Shown piece after piece: positions 32,819 through 41,327 of a stretch of DNA of 41,327 nt. This DNA comes from Mycolicibacterium komossense. GTDB taxonomy: Bacteria > Actinomycetota > Actinomycetes > Mycobacteriales > Mycobacteriaceae. Below the pieces are notes generated by a model, which had not been told where the DNA came from, searched no databases, and was given only the letters and a program-made list of their open reading frames with translations. Position numbers and translations under genes: made by a program. The stretch is from NCBI RefSeq assembly GCF_025822605.1, contig NZ_JACKTY010000038.1, positions 43,114 through 84,440 on the forward strand, written 5' to 3'. Each line of letters starts with the position of its first letter. The stretch's first letter is position 1.

Positions 32819-33337
32819 ATGGGCGCATTCGCTGCGCAGGCCGGCGCGACAATCGCAGCAGCGGCCCTCTGTGCCGCGGTCGGGGTTCCGGCCGCCGCCA
32901 CTGCGTCCGAAGGCGACTGGGGAATCAACGGCACCTACATCGCCACCTCGAACGGAGATTGGTCCAAGACCAACGAACAGTTCCGCAACGAAGTCAGTGT
33001 CCGCAGCACCTGGACCATCTCCACGACGTGCGCCAACCCCACTGATTGCGTCGGGACGGTCAAAAGCGATCAGGGTTGGACCGCGCCCATCTACGCCAAA
33101 GCCGGTCTCTGGTATGTCAAACGGTCCATCCCAGGCTGGGAGCCGTGCCCGGACGGCACCACCGCCGACGGTCTGCAGATGTACCGCTTCTTCGCCGGTG
33201 ACCCGGAGACCGGGCAGGCTGTCCCGTCCGGGTCCAGCACCTTTCTCGGTGAAGACGTCACCAAATCGGCCAGCGGCTCGTGCGGGATCAACAAGCAGCT
33301 CGTCATCAGCATGCCGTTCAAGATGGTCGCCGCCTGA
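32819..33337 (+). CDS. Secreted protein of unknown function next to mce operon
   Basis: 172 residues. A signal peptide, MGAFAAQAGATIAAAALC to PAAATASEG, precedes a mature domain with the strand pattern WGINGTYIATSNGDWSKTNEQFRNEVSVRSTWTISTTC, paired cysteines (TCANPTDC, then PCPDG and SCGIN) and a final LVISMPFKMVAA. I recognise it only as a type of secreted mycobacterial protein found near mce loci. The ATG at 32819 is preferred over an in-frame ATG at 32732, because GAGGAG lies 6 nt upstream, a signal peptide then begins at residue 1, and the earlier ATG would sit upstream of the promoter element. Confidence 0.8.
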   Translation: MGAFAAQAGATIAAAALCAAVGVPAAATASEGDWGINGTYIATSNGDWSKTNEQFRNEVSVRSTWTISTTCANPTDCVGTVKSDQGWTAPIYAKAGLWYVKRSIPGWEPCPDGTTADGLQMYRFFAGDPETGQAVPSGSSTFLGEDVTKSASGSCGINKQLVISMPFKMVAA

Positions 33338-33383
33338 GACGATCGCTCGCAAACACCTTGCGGGACCAGCTAGTTCGGTTTTC

Positions 33384-33434
33384 ACCCGCATAGCTTGACG
33401 GGTAGGTCGCCGGGGCACCCAGATCGCGGGTGCC
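33384..33434. terminator. Two hairpins between convergent transcripts, the second ending mceF
   Basis: GGCACCC (33414-33420) and GGGTGCC (33428-33434) form a perfect 7-bp stem with a 7-nt loop, 2 nt past the mceF stop. A weaker ACCCG/CGGGT stem with a 10-nt loop lies at 33384-33403. Neither has a T-run on the mceF strand, as in many mycobacterial terminators. The plus-strand secreted gene ends 46 nt before the first stem, so both transcripts may stop here. Confidence 0.55.
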
Positions 33435-33436
33435 GG

Positions 33437-35092
33437 TTAGATCGGCAGCATGTCCTTCCACGTCTTCGGTGGCCCCTGTGTGCCCAGATCCGACTGGGTG
33501 AACACCTGCCCGCCAGGTGCGGCGTACTGACCGGTCTTCGGGTTGTAGGTGGCGATAGCCACCGACGGGCCGCCAGATCCGTTGCCACCGAAAGCGCTAG
33601 GAGCAGCTTGCGGTACCGAGCCGTCGGGGCCCGGCGGCGGGCCGGGCAGCGATCCCGGCTGCGGGGTGTCAGCCGGTGGTGGCGCGTCGGCAGGCGGTGC
33701 GCCCATCGGCACGGACAGTCCGGGTACTGGCGCACCTGGCGGCGGCGAATCCGCGGGCGCCCCCGGCTCCCCCACCCCCGGCGGTAACGGCGTGCCTTCC
33801 AGCGGACCGTAGATGTTCGCGCTCGGATCGATCCGATCGTCCGGCGGAATCCCCTGGGCGATCAGGTTGGGATCAATCGGCTGCGGACCGAGTGCATGCT
33901 GACGCATTGCCAGCGGTACGAAAGGCTGGTCGCTGTTGCAGATTTCAGCGGTCGGGGCCCGTTTCCCCGGCTTGTTCTGACACGGGTAGTTGCGGGTACC
34001 GCGGACCGCGATCGGGGAATCCTGCGGGAGCTTGCAGTACAGTCCGTCCGGAGTGTCGATGGTGGTCATATCGGCCGGCGAACGCCACTGCGACGGCGGC
34101 AGGAACCCGACGGTACACGGCGACGTGTCACCCATTTCGATCGCGAACTCGCCCAGCGGCATACCACCCGAGTTGCCCTTCGAGACCCCGTAGGTCTGCA
34201 GCGCAGCCACCCACGGCGGTAGGAGCACCAGAAGTTGTTCCAGCCCAGCGTGATACGTCACGCCGACCTGACCGATGGAGGTCAGGTTGGCCAACAGCAC
34301 CGGCAATGTCGGCTTGATCTGGTCGAGCAGTTTCGTCGCCTCTTGGGCCGCGCCGGGCCCGGTGGCCAGGATGTTGCGGAATTGCGAGTCGTCGTTGTTG
34401 AACTGCTCGGTAACGCCGGCCAGGCTGCGGGCCCAGGTCCGGATGGCATCGGTGGTCTGCACCTGAGAGTCCAGCAGCGGACCTGAGTCGTCGATCAGCG
34501 CTCGGGTCTTATCGGCCGCGGCATTGCTGTCAGCGGCGATCTTGGCTCCGGAGTCCAATAGCGAACCGAGATCGAAGCCGGAACCGCCGAAGGCCGTGTG
34601 TGCTTCGTCCAGCAACTGGGTGAGTTTGTCCCCCGGGATGCTGTCGAGCAGCTTGCTCGTCTGGTCGAGCACGGGTCCGACCTGCTGCGGCACCGAGGTG
34701 TCGGCGACTGGGATAACCGCCCCGTCCTGCAGGTAGGGCCCGGAATTGGTGCGCGGCTGCAGGTCGACGTACTGCTCGCCGACCGCGGAAATACTGCGGA
34801 CGGCGGCAATCAGATCAGCGGGGATCTTCGGTGACGTGTTGAGCTCCATCGTCGCCTCGGCACCGTTGTCGGTCAGCGCGACATCGGTCACTTTGCCCAT
34901 CTGTACGCCGCGATACGTCACGTTGCTGAACTGATAGAGACCACCGCTGTTGGGCAACTGCACCTTCACGGTGTAGCGACCGATGCCCAGCAAGGTGGGT
35001 GCCTGGAGGTACACAAAGGCCATGATGGCCATGCCCACCACCGCCGCAATCGTGAACAGGGTCAACTGAATCTTGACGAACCGGGTCAGCAT
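33437..35092 (-). CDS. mceF: Mce family protein, MceF position
   Basis: 551 residues. An uncleaved N-terminal helix (about 10-30: LTLFTIAAVVGMAIMAFVYL) precedes the MCE/MlaD domain (about 38-115, with YRGVQMGKVTDVALTDNG), a long helical region typical of the Mce cholesterol-uptake-porter part, and a Pro/Gly-rich tail of over 100 residues. The conserved late block GFLPPSQWRSPADMTTIDTPDGLYCKLPQD is characteristic of MceF. It is thought to be part of the hexameric Mce tunnel that carries lipids across the periplasm to YrbE permeases. The ATG directly follows the mceE stop (TAG then ATG). Last gene of the operon. Confidence 0.93.
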   Translation of the reverse strand: MLTRFVKIQLTLFTIAAVVGMAIMAFVYLQAPTLLGIGRYTVKVQLPNSGGLYQFSNVTYRGVQMGKVTDVALTDNGAEATMELNTSPKIPADLIAAVRSISAVGEQYVDLQPRTNSGPYLQDGAVIPVADTSVPQQVGPVLDQTSKLLDSIPGDKLTQLLDEAHTAFGGSGFDLGSLLDSGAKIAADSNAAADKTRALIDDSGPLLDSQVQTTDAIRTWARSLAGVTEQFNNDDSQFRNILATGPGAAQEATKLLDQIKPTLPVLLANLTSIGQVGVTYHAGLEQLLVLLPPWVAALQTYGVSKGNSGGMPLGEFAIEMGDTSPCTVGFLPPSQWRSPADMTTIDTPDGLYCKLPQDSPIAVRGTRNYPCQNKPGKRAPTAEICNSDQPFVPLAMRQHALGPQPIDPNLIAQGIPPDDRIDPSANIYGPLEGTPLPPGVGEPGAPADSPPPGAPVPGLSVPMGAPPADAPPPADTPQPGSLPGPPPGPDGSVPQAAPSAFGGNGSGGPSVAIATYNPKTGQYAAPGGQVFTQSDLGTQGPPKTWKDMLPI

Positions 35093-36439
35093 CTAGTTCC
35101 CCCCGTTCACTGGTGGCGCATCAGCTGGCGGTGCCTGCGGAGCGGAATTCCCGTTGTAGGGACCCGCGAAGATACCCGTGTTCGTGACCGGCGGGGCCGG
35201 TGTCTGACCGAGCATCGTCTCCCGCGGCACGACCGGCAGGATCGGACCCACGTCAGGGGGTGCCGGGGGCATCGCCATCGGCAACGGCGATTCGTCCACC
35301 GGAGCGCCGGGCGACCCGGCCGCGGGCGGCGGCGCCACCCCGACACTGAGCGGATCGTAGGTATAAGTCTGATACCAGGGGTCGCCCGGCGCAGGTACCA
35401 GCGCCGCATTGTTCTCGCCCCAGCGGGTACCGAGGAACAGACCGCGTTTGAGGCGCGGAATGGTCGCGTCGATCACCGCGAACAGGTTCAGGTAGTCGCC
35501 GTGGACGGCGCGATCGACGAAAGACTGGGTGTACGGGAACGTAAAGGCATATGCGAGAAGGAAATCCAGATCCGGGCCGATATCTGCGAGTTCCTTGATC
35601 GTGGGCCCGAGATTCTGCAGGTTCTTCACCAGGTCGCCCTGGGTGTCGTTGACCAGGCGCGTCGCGGTGTCGCTGAAGGTGCCGAGTTTCTCCAGCGCAG
35701 TGGTGATCCGCGGTTGCTCCTTGACCAGTACGGCCAGAGCCGGCGGTACCTTTTTCAGCGCGGTCGCGATGACATCCTTGTCACCGGCGAACGTGGCGGC
35801 TAACCGATTCAGCCCGGTAATGGTGGCATTGATGTTGTCGCGCTGGGCATTCAAGGTGCCGACGAACGTATCGAGCCGGGTGAGCAGATCACGAACCTGC
35901 GGTTCGCGACCGTTCAGCGCGGTGCTGAAGTTGTGGATGATGTCGCTGATCTGCCCGAGACCGCCGCCGTTGACCACAGCGGCCAGCGAAGACAGCGTCT
36001 GCTCGGTGGTCGGGTAGGTCGACGAGTCGCTCAGCGGGATGGTGGCACCGGGCTGCAATCGACCCTCGGCAGCCTGCCCGATCGGTGGGTTGAGGGCGAG
36101 GTGCATCGATCCCAGCAGGCTGGTCTGCCCGACACTGGCCACCGCGTTGGCGGGCACCACCACATCCGGTTTGAGCAGTACCTCGACGTCGGCGTGCCAT
36201 TGGTCGACCGTCATCTTGCCGACGCTACCCACCACCACATCCGAGATCATCACCGGCGAATTCGATTCCAGCTGAGCAACATTCGCGATCTCTACGTGAT
36301 AGGTCTGCGCATCCGACCCGCGTCCAACCGCTCCGGGCAGCGGCAGGGTGTTCAAGCCGGAGAACGAACACCCCGACACCAGGACGGCTACACAACTGCC
36401 GAGCACCAGCGGTGCCCGCATCCGACTCCGAGCGGTCAT
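35093..36439 (-). CDS. mceE: Mce lipoprotein, MceE position (LprK-like)
   Basis: 448 residues. The N-terminus is a lipoprotein signal with lipobox LVSGC, Cys24 being the lipidation site, as for MceE/Lpr proteins. The MCE domain follows (about 44-120: YHVEIANVAQLESNSPVMISDVVVGSVGKM), then the helical porter region (SSLAAVVNGGGLGQISDIIHNFSTAL, DTFVGTLNAQRDNINATITGLNRL) and a Pro-rich end. It is presumably membrane-anchored by lipid, in the periplasm. The ATG overlaps the mceD stop by 4 nt. Confidence 0.93.
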   Translation of the reverse strand: MTARSRMRAPLVLGSCVAVLVSGCSFSGLNTLPLPGAVGRGSDAQTYHVEIANVAQLESNSPVMISDVVVGSVGKMTVDQWHADVEVLLKPDVVVPANAVASVGQTSLLGSMHLALNPPIGQAAEGRLQPGATIPLSDSSTYPTTEQTLSSLAAVVNGGGLGQISDIIHNFSTALNGREPQVRDLLTRLDTFVGTLNAQRDNINATITGLNRLAATFAGDKDVIATALKKVPPALAVLVKEQPRITTALEKLGTFSDTATRLVNDTQGDLVKNLQNLGPTIKELADIGPDLDFLLAYAFTFPYTQSFVDRAVHGDYLNLFAVIDATIPRLKRGLFLGTRWGENNAALVPAPGDPWYQTYTYDPLSVGVAPPPAAGSPGAPVDESPLPMAMPPAPPDVGPILPVVPRETMLGQTPAPPVTNTGIFAGPYNGNSAPQAPPADAPPVNGGN

Positions 36440-37902
36440 GCTGGCGGTGTCCCTTCTGCAGGCAGCGGCGCCCCAGCCTGCGGATCTGCAGGCGGCGGTG
36501 GAGCTTCGGCGGGTAACAGGATGTCGTTGATGCCGGGCCCAGCAGCCGGCCCCGGGGGCGGACCGGCGGGCACCGGCGCGCCCGGGTACAGCGCCGGCGA
36601 CGGATAGAACGGCAGGCGTGACGGCGGAGGCGGCACTCCCGGCGGACCCATTCCTGGCGGCGGGGGCACGTCACCGATTCCGGTGTAGGCCGATACCGAC
36701 GGCGGAATCTCGGGCGGACTCGGCGGCGGCCCCGCGCCGCCGGGGGCCAGTGCCGGATCGGTGTAGATGAGCCGCTCCGGGCTGGGCGCCGGCATCAGAT
36801 AGGGATTGAGGTTGACCGGCAGGAAGTTGAAGTTCAGCAGCCGCGCGGCCGGGCCGAGGTACTGCGCACACAGCTTCGCCGTCTCGGGTGCGGTGGTGTT
36901 CTCGACGGCGCCGATGGCACCGCAGATGAACTGAACGGGATTCTGGAAATCGGCGAGCGCGAAGGACCCGATGTCGTCACCGGTGTCCGGGTTGTAGATG
37001 TTGTAACTGTTCGCGAACGCATTCGGCGCGACGTGGAGCAGATCCTCCAGATCCATCCGGTGATCGACCAGGTTCTTGGTGACGTTGGCCAGGCTCTGGA
37101 TCTGGTCCGCGGTAGCGTCGCGGCTGCCCGCGATGAAGCGCTGGACCTCGCCGATCGCGACGGATAGATCTTTCAGCGCAGAGTCGAGATCAGACCGGTT
37201 GTCGTCCAACACACTTGACAGCGACGCGAGTCTGTTTTGAAACGACACGATCTGGGTGCTGCTGTCCTTGAGAGCGGTGACGAACGTCTGCAGGTTCTTG
37301 ATGATGTCGACGATGTTGCCGCTGCCGTCGGCGAGAATGCGACCGACGCCGGAGAGCTCGGTCAGCGTCGACCGCAACTTCTCGGCGTTGCCGTTGTCCA
37401 GCGCGTTGGCCGTGCTGTCGATGAACTTGCCGATCGAGGTCGTCGACCCGTTGGCCTTGGGGCCGAGATCGGTCGCCAGGCGCATCAGCTGTTCCTTGAC
37501 CTGATCCCACTCGACCGGGACGGCGGTGTGGTCGATGTTGATGACCGCGCCGTCTTCCATCGTGGGACCACTGGTCCGGTAGGCGGGCGCAAGTTGCACA
37601 TAACGGGCCGCCACCAGATTCTGCGCGACGATCACCGCCTTGGCGTCCACGGGGATCGGAACGTCGCGATCGATATCGAGAGTCAGCCTGGCCTGGGTGC
37701 CGTCTGGCTCGATCGACTTGATGGTGCCGACCTTCACGCCGGACACCCGGACCTCGTCACCGGGATAGACGCCAGTTGCCGAGGTGAAATACGCGGTGAT
37801 CCGGTTCGGCCCGAAGTACACCTGCCGCACCACAAAGGCCACTCCGGCGACCAATACCACCGCCAGCAGAACCGCCAGCACGGCGGGGCGTCTCTTGCGC
37901 AT
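36436..37902 (-). CDS. mceD: Mce family protein, MceD position
   Basis: 488 residues. Membrane helix at about 7-26, MCE domain at about 32-108 (VYPGDEVRVSGVKVGTIKSIEPDG), helical porter region with NGSTTSIGKFIDSTANALDNGNAEKLRSTL, and a conserved late block ADFQNPVQFICGAIGAVENTTAPETAKLCAQYLGPA seen in MceD proteins. The last ~110 residues are extremely Pro-rich, consistent with an exposed extended segment. Its ATG shares one base with the mceC stop (TAATG), so translation is coupled. Confidence 0.93.
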   Translation of the reverse strand: MRKRRPAVLAVLLAVVLVAGVAFVVRQVYFGPNRITAYFTSATGVYPGDEVRVSGVKVGTIKSIEPDGTQARLTLDIDRDVPIPVDAKAVIVAQNLVAARYVQLAPAYRTSGPTMEDGAVINIDHTAVPVEWDQVKEQLMRLATDLGPKANGSTTSIGKFIDSTANALDNGNAEKLRSTLTELSGVGRILADGSGNIVDIIKNLQTFVTALKDSSTQIVSFQNRLASLSSVLDDNRSDLDSALKDLSVAIGEVQRFIAGSRDATADQIQSLANVTKNLVDHRMDLEDLLHVAPNAFANSYNIYNPDTGDDIGSFALADFQNPVQFICGAIGAVENTTAPETAKLCAQYLGPAARLLNFNFLPVNLNPYLMPAPSPERLIYTDPALAPGGAGPPPSPPEIPPSVSAYTGIGDVPPPPGMGPPGVPPPPSRLPFYPSPALYPGAPVPAGPPPGPAAGPGINDILLPAEAPPPPADPQAGAPLPAEGTPPA

Positions 37903-38984
37903 TATCGAGAACCTCCGGGAATGCCGTTGTAGGGCAGCGGCAATTCGGCACGCGGGCCGGCATTGTCGGGTGGCTGTCCAGCGTTGACGCCGCGACGGAA
38001 GCCGAATGCGTAATCCAAGAAGGGCTGCAGCAACTGCGCCGGCTGCAGGTTGGGAACGTAGGCCGTGTAGTAAAAGCCGTTGTTGACGGTCTCACCGTTG
38101 GTGATCGCGACCTTCGTGAAACCCTTGAGAGTCTTGCCGATGTTGTCGGCGTTCTTCTCCAGCATCCGGTTGACCGACGTCAGCCGCTCCAGGGTGGGCG
38201 CCAGCTCTTTCTCGTTCTCGGCCACCAGCTTGGTCAGCTGCTGCGCCACCGCCGAGGTGTTCGCGAGCAGATTGACGATCGCCTGCCTGCGGTCGCTGAG
38301 CACGCCGAGCAGATCGTTGGCGTTCAGGATCAGCGTGTTGACCTGCTGGCTGCGCTCCGAAAGGATGCCGGTCACATCTCCTGCGGTCTTGAACAGATCA
38401 GCCAGAGTGTCGTTGCGACTGTTCAGACTCTTGGAGAGCCGACTCAGCCCGTCGAAGGTCGGACCCAGTTGCGGCGCAATCTGATCCATCGTCGCCGCCA
38501 GGGTATCCAACGACTGGTTGAGTGCGGCGGTATCGGTCCCCTGGGCGTTGGCGGTCAGGTCGCTGACCGCTTCGGTCAGCGAGTAAGGCGACGAGGTCCG
38601 CGACGTCGGGATCACGTCGGACTGGCGCAGCGTGCCGCTGCCCGCCGACTCCAGCGTCAGCACCCGCTCACCCAGCAGGGAGCCGGTGCGGATATGCGCA
38701 GTGGTCTGCGAGCCCAGTTCGTACTTGCCGTCGGTGGTGAACGAGATCAGCGCATCGCCGTTGACGAGCTTGATATCCGATATCGTGCCGACCTTGATTC
38801 CGGAGAGCGTCACGTCATTGCCGACGGAGATACCGCCTGCCTCGGTGAACAACGCCTGGTGGCGAACCGATGTCGCCCACTGCAGCAACCTGGCCGGCTG
38901 CAGGCCGACGGCGATCACCAGGATGATCAGAACGCCGCCGATGATGCCGGACCGAATCAGTTGCGATCCACGGTATTTGAGCAT
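37902..38984 (-). CDS. mceC: Mce family protein, MceC position
   Basis: 360 residues. MLKYRGSQLIRSGIIGGVLIILVIAVGL gives the single membrane helix, followed by the MCE domain with GGISVGNDVTLSGIKVGTISDIKL (about 48-115) and the long helical region (SLDTLAATMDQIAPQLGPTFDGLSRLSKSLNSRNDTL, RSQQVNTLILNANDLLGVLSDRRQ). The late ANGETVNNGFYYTAYVPN-type block is usual in MceC. The ATG at 38984 shares one base with the mceB stop (TAATG); a GTG at 38996 is a possible alternative start, adding four residues. Confidence 0.92.
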   Translation of the reverse strand: MLKYRGSQLIRSGIIGGVLIILVIAVGLQPARLLQWATSVRHQALFTEAGGISVGNDVTLSGIKVGTISDIKLVNGDALISFTTDGKYELGSQTTAHIRTGSLLGERVLTLESAGSGTLRQSDVIPTSRTSSPYSLTEAVSDLTANAQGTDTAALNQSLDTLAATMDQIAPQLGPTFDGLSRLSKSLNSRNDTLADLFKTAGDVTGILSERSQQVNTLILNANDLLGVLSDRRQAIVNLLANTSAVAQQLTKLVAENEKELAPTLERLTSVNRMLEKNADNIGKTLKGFTKVAITNGETVNNGFYYTAYVPNLQPAQLLQPFLDYAFGFRRGVNAGQPPDNAGPRAELPLPYNGIPGGSR

Positions 38985-40006
38985 TACTCCGAGCACCTCC
39001 CCGTCGTCTGTTTGATCCAGGGGAAGACCGCGGTGCGGCCCTGAAGGTCGGTCAACCGCAACGACAGGCCACAGATGTAGTAGTTGACGAAGCTGCCGTA
39101 GGCACCGAGCCGGATCAGTTTGCGGTAGTTCTCCGGCGCCTTCTGGATCGCAGTGTCGATCAAGACCTTGTCGTTGTCCAGCAGCGGCGCCAACCGGTTC
39201 AGTTCGTCGACGGTATTCGACAGCGGCGGCCTGGCCTGGGTCAGCAGCGATGCCAGCGACGCCGTTCCGTTGTTCAGCGAGCTGATCGCGGCACCGATCG
39301 GATCACGTTCCTGCGCAAGGCCGGTCACCAGTTTCTCCAACTGGTCGACAGCGCCTTTGAACTGGGTGCCCTGCCGGTCGAGCGTGCCGATCACCGTGTT
39401 CAGGTTGTCGATCAACTGCTCGATCACCTGGTTGTTGTCGGCCAGTGAGCTGGTGAACGACGAGGTGTTGGAGAACAGCGAGTCCAGCGTGCCGCCCTGG
39501 CCCTGCAGAATCTGCAACAACGACGACGACAGCGAGTTGACGTCCTGGGGGTTGAGGCCCTGGATCACCGGCCGGAGTCCGCCCAGCAGGAGGTCGAGAT
39601 CGAGCGCACCGGCGGTCCGGTCGATCGGGATCTGCGCCCCGGCCGGCAGCACCCGCGTGGAGCCTGGCCCGTCGACGAGTTCGAGGTAGCGGTCCCCGAC
39701 CAGGTTCAGGTACCGCACCACGGCTTTGGTGCCCGTCGTCAACACGATGGTGCGATCGGCGTCGAACTTGACCTCGACCGTCTTGTCCGGCCGCAGCGCG
39801 ACGTCGTCGACGGTACCGACCCGGATACCGGCCACCCGGACGGTGTCACCCGGCGCCAGCCGAGACGCATCGGCCAGCACTGCCGAATAGTCGTTCGTCG
39901 ACCCCGTCCGGTACTGGCCGAAGATGAAGAACAGGAACGATGTCAGGACCACCATGATCACGCCAAACGAGGCGAACTTGATGATCGTGCCCCGGGAGCC
40001 GGTCAT
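38984..40006 (-). CDS. mceB: Mce family protein, MceB position
   Basis: 340 residues, the normal length of MceB. Membrane helix at about 10-32 (FASFGVIMVVLTSFLFFIFG), MCE domain at about 35-115 (LAPGDTVRVAGIRVGTVDDVAL), then the helical porter segment (SLFSNTSSFTSSLADNNQVIEQLIDNLNTVIGTL) and the short end ICGLSLRLTDLQGRTAVFPWIKQTTGRCSE. The ATG at 40006 overlaps the mceA stop by 4 nt; longer in-frame extensions upstream lie inside mceA and lack family similarity, so this start is preferred. Confidence 0.93.
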   Translation of the reverse strand: MTGSRGTIIKFASFGVIMVVLTSFLFFIFGQYRTGSTNDYSAVLADASRLAPGDTVRVAGIRVGTVDDVALRPDKTVEVKFDADRTIVLTTGTKAVVRYLNLVGDRYLELVDGPGSTRVLPAGAQIPIDRTAGALDLDLLLGGLRPVIQGLNPQDVNSLSSSLLQILQGQGGTLDSLFSNTSSFTSSLADNNQVIEQLIDNLNTVIGTLDRQGTQFKGAVDQLEKLVTGLAQERDPIGAAISSLNNGTASLASLLTQARPPLSNTVDELNRLAPLLDNDKVLIDTAIQKAPENYRKLIRLGAYGSFVNYYICGLSLRLTDLQGRTAVFPWIKQTTGRCSE

Positions 40007-41214
40007 CCGGGTTGTCCTACCTGTGAGGTGTTCCTGGGCGGCCCGTCGAGCGGACCGAACAGGAAGTTCTTCAGGCCCTCCGAGTTGAGCAGGATGCCCT
40101 GGTTGCCGTATTGCGCCGGGTTGGCGCCGACGTCGGCGACCACGAACGGCGCATGTTCGTTGAACCCGACGACCGGCAGACCGACGTCCTCGCAATGCGG
40201 CCCGCCGGTGGCTGCCACCTTGGGCAGGTTGCCCGGGTACCGGTACCGCTCCACACCGAGGGTGAAGCTCACCGAGACGAGGATGCCCGGATCGGGCAAT
40301 GGCGGTGACTTGGCCACCGGCGCCATACCCAGCAGGGTGCAGTTCAATGCATGCCGGTATTCGTAGAGCAGATCGGTCGTCGGTGTCAGCAGCTGCAACA
40401 CGTCGGTCAACGCCTGCCGGTTGTCGCCGACTACCTGATTGCCGGTGTCGGCCAACCCGACCGCACTGATCAGCAAGGTGTCGAGGTTCTGCTGTTGGTC
40501 GACGATCGTGTCGCTGAACGTGGAGGCGTTCTGCGCAGTCTTGATCAGGTCGGGGGCGGCATCGGCATAGGCGTTGACAACCGGCGGCACCGCTTCGATG
40601 TCACGAGTCATGTTGGGCAGGCTCGGCTCGATCGTGGCCAGCAATTCGTCCAGATCGGTGAAGGTCTTTCCCAGTTGCTCGCCGCGCCCGCTGAGCCCCT
40701 CCGACAGCGCGCCCAACGTCTCGTTGAGCTTTGTCGGATCGATCCTGCCCAACAACGTCGTCAACTGCTGGAACACCGTGTTGGTCTCCACCAGCACATG
40801 CTGTCCCGATAGGACCTGACCCGGCTGAATGGACTGCGGTGCAGGATCTTTCGGCGCCTCCAGCTGGACGAACTTGGCCCCGAACACCGTGGAGGACGTG
40901 ATATCCACACCCACGTTGGCCGGGATCAGATGCAGCTGCGACGGATCCATCGCCAGGTGCAACGCGGCTTGGCCGTCGGGCAGCACTTCGATCGACTGCA
41001 CCTTGCCAACCTGAACTCCGCGCATCTTGACCTTGGCGTCCGGGTTCATCACCAGGCCGGCACGCGGCGAAAGAACCGTCACCGCAACGGTCTTGGTGAA
41101 CGAGCTGCGGAACAGGCCGATGGCCAGCGCGATGATCAGGCCGATGGCGACAATGGTCGCCAGGCCGGCGAGCGGTGCTGCGTAACGGCGACCTGACTGC
41201 TGCCGAAATGCCAC
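40003..41214 (-). CDS. mceA: Mce family protein, MceA position
   Basis: 403 residues. Membrane helix at about 13-34 (APLAGLATIVAIGLIIALAIGLF), MCE domain at about 40-120 (SPRAGLVMNPDAKVKMRGVQVGKVQSIEVLPDG to SSTVFGAKFVQLEAP), then the helical Mce porter region and the conserved HCEDVGLPVVGFNEHAPFVVADVGANPAQ block. It heads the mceA-F series. The GTG at 41214 has an excellent GGAGGG 5 nt upstream. It binds substrate at the outer-membrane side in some models, but which lipid is transported here, and which numbered Mce group this is, cannot be told by eye. Confidence 0.93.
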   Translation of the reverse strand: MAFRQQSGRRYAAPLAGLATIVAIGLIIALAIGLFRSSFTKTVAVTVLSPRAGLVMNPDAKVKMRGVQVGKVQSIEVLPDGQAALHLAMDPSQLHLIPANVGVDITSSTVFGAKFVQLEAPKDPAPQSIQPGQVLSGQHVLVETNTVFQQLTTLLGRIDPTKLNETLGALSEGLSGRGEQLGKTFTDLDELLATIEPSLPNMTRDIEAVPPVVNAYADAAPDLIKTAQNASTFSDTIVDQQQNLDTLLISAVGLADTGNQVVGDNRQALTDVLQLLTPTTDLLYEYRHALNCTLLGMAPVAKSPPLPDPGILVSVSFTLGVERYRYPGNLPKVAATGGPHCEDVGLPVVGFNEHAPFVVADVGANPAQYGNQGILLNSEGLKNFLFGPLDGPPRNTSQVGQPG

Positions 41215-41225
41215 TGTGTCCCTCC

Positions 41226-41327
41226 TTATCCCGACAGGTTGAAGTTGCCGTTGGCGCCGTATACGGCCAGTGAGATCAGCAGGGTCACCGAGACCACGAC
41301 AATCAGCGACGTGCGCACCGCGTTACC
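41226..41327 (-). CDS. yrbEB: YrbE-B (MlaE-type) permease, C-terminal end only
   Basis: Thirty-three codons run to a TAA at 41226: GNAVRTSLIVVVSVTLL and a further hydrophobic stretch, ending NGNFNLSG. This is the last membrane helix of a YrbE/MlaE permease, as expected directly before mceA. The rest lies outside the window. The gap to mceA is 11 nt. Confidence 0.85.
   Translation of the reverse strand, partial: GNAVRTSLIVVVSVTLLISLAVYGANGNFNLSG

Noticed and set aside
36436..36760. DNA tandem repeat in the Pro-rich coding tail of mceD (likewise mceF)
   Set aside because: The repetition is at the level of Pro/Gly composition only; no regular DNA unit is present.
33437..41327. Naming the operon mce4 (cholesterol importer) or any other numbered mce
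   Set aside because: The usual mce4 neighbours are not visible, and paralogue assignment needs alignments I cannot run.
1..41327. tRNA, rRNA, CRISPR arrays, insertion sequences and complete prophage genes
   Set aside because: None seen on reading both strands; the only mobile-related item is the 13E12 gene at the left edge.

Overview
The window is high-GC actinobacterial DNA, almost certainly from a mycobacterium, most plausibly an environmental Mycolicibacterium-type species. It carries a complete mceA-F operon preceded by the end of a YrbE permease gene, an Mce-associated membrane protein, an MmpS-like and a DUF3298 (MPT64-like) exported protein, and a 13E12-family HNH protein. Genes are densely packed, often with 1-4 nt stop/start overlaps, and use many GTG and some TTG starts.

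Layout. (1) 1-951: 3' part of a 13E12/DUF222 HNH gene. (2) 965-7946, minus: a five-gene coupled operon, read amidohydrolase, M24 protein, second M24 protein, crotonase, tandem-fused CoA transferase. (3) 7947-8336: divergent control region with two copies of a TTCTC-N6/7-GAGAA palindrome. (4) 8337-13088, plus: APH-type kinase, SDR, ACAD11-like acyl-CoA dehydrogenase, TetR and quinone-oxidoreductase-like protein. This resembles a module for 4-hydroxyacyl-CoA breakdown. (5) 13199-13912: exported DUF3298 protein. (6) 13913-16038, minus: TetR, 3Fe-4S ferredoxin, cytochrome P450. (7) 16076-26227, minus: nine genes read MhpC-like hydrolase, MhpA-like hydroxylase, MhpB extradiol dioxygenase, KstD-like flavoprotein, luciferase-like oxidoreductase, 3-alpha-HSD-like SDR, cyclase-family hydrolase, a second alpha/beta hydrolase and another SDR. 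An IclR regulator and a second KstD-like flavoprotein diverge from it (26301-28661). (8) 28737-30748, minus: acyl-CoA synthetase and NTF2-like protein. (9) 30983-33337: small exported proteins and an Mce-associated protein. (10) 33437-41327, minus: YrbE-B (partial) and MceA-F, ending at a hairpin.

How it may work together. Mce systems import lipids or sterols. The acyl-CoA synthetase, CoA transferase, crotonase, acyl-CoA dehydrogenase and SDRs are acyl-CoA catabolic enzymes. The central operon couples 1,2-dehydrogenation of a ring ketone to hydroxylation, meta-cleavage and hydrolysis. The most interesting unrecognised element is the palindrome TTCTCC-N4/5-(C/T)GAGA(A/C). Five copies lie only in promoter regions: two in the 7947-8336 divergon, and one each before the acyl-CoA synthetase, the Mce-associated protein and a secreted protein. 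This suggests one regulon linking the catabolic operons to the cell-envelope genes next to mce. The TetR gene at 11488-12120 is the best candidate regulator because it lies inside one of the controlled operons. The substrate cannot be read from the sequence.
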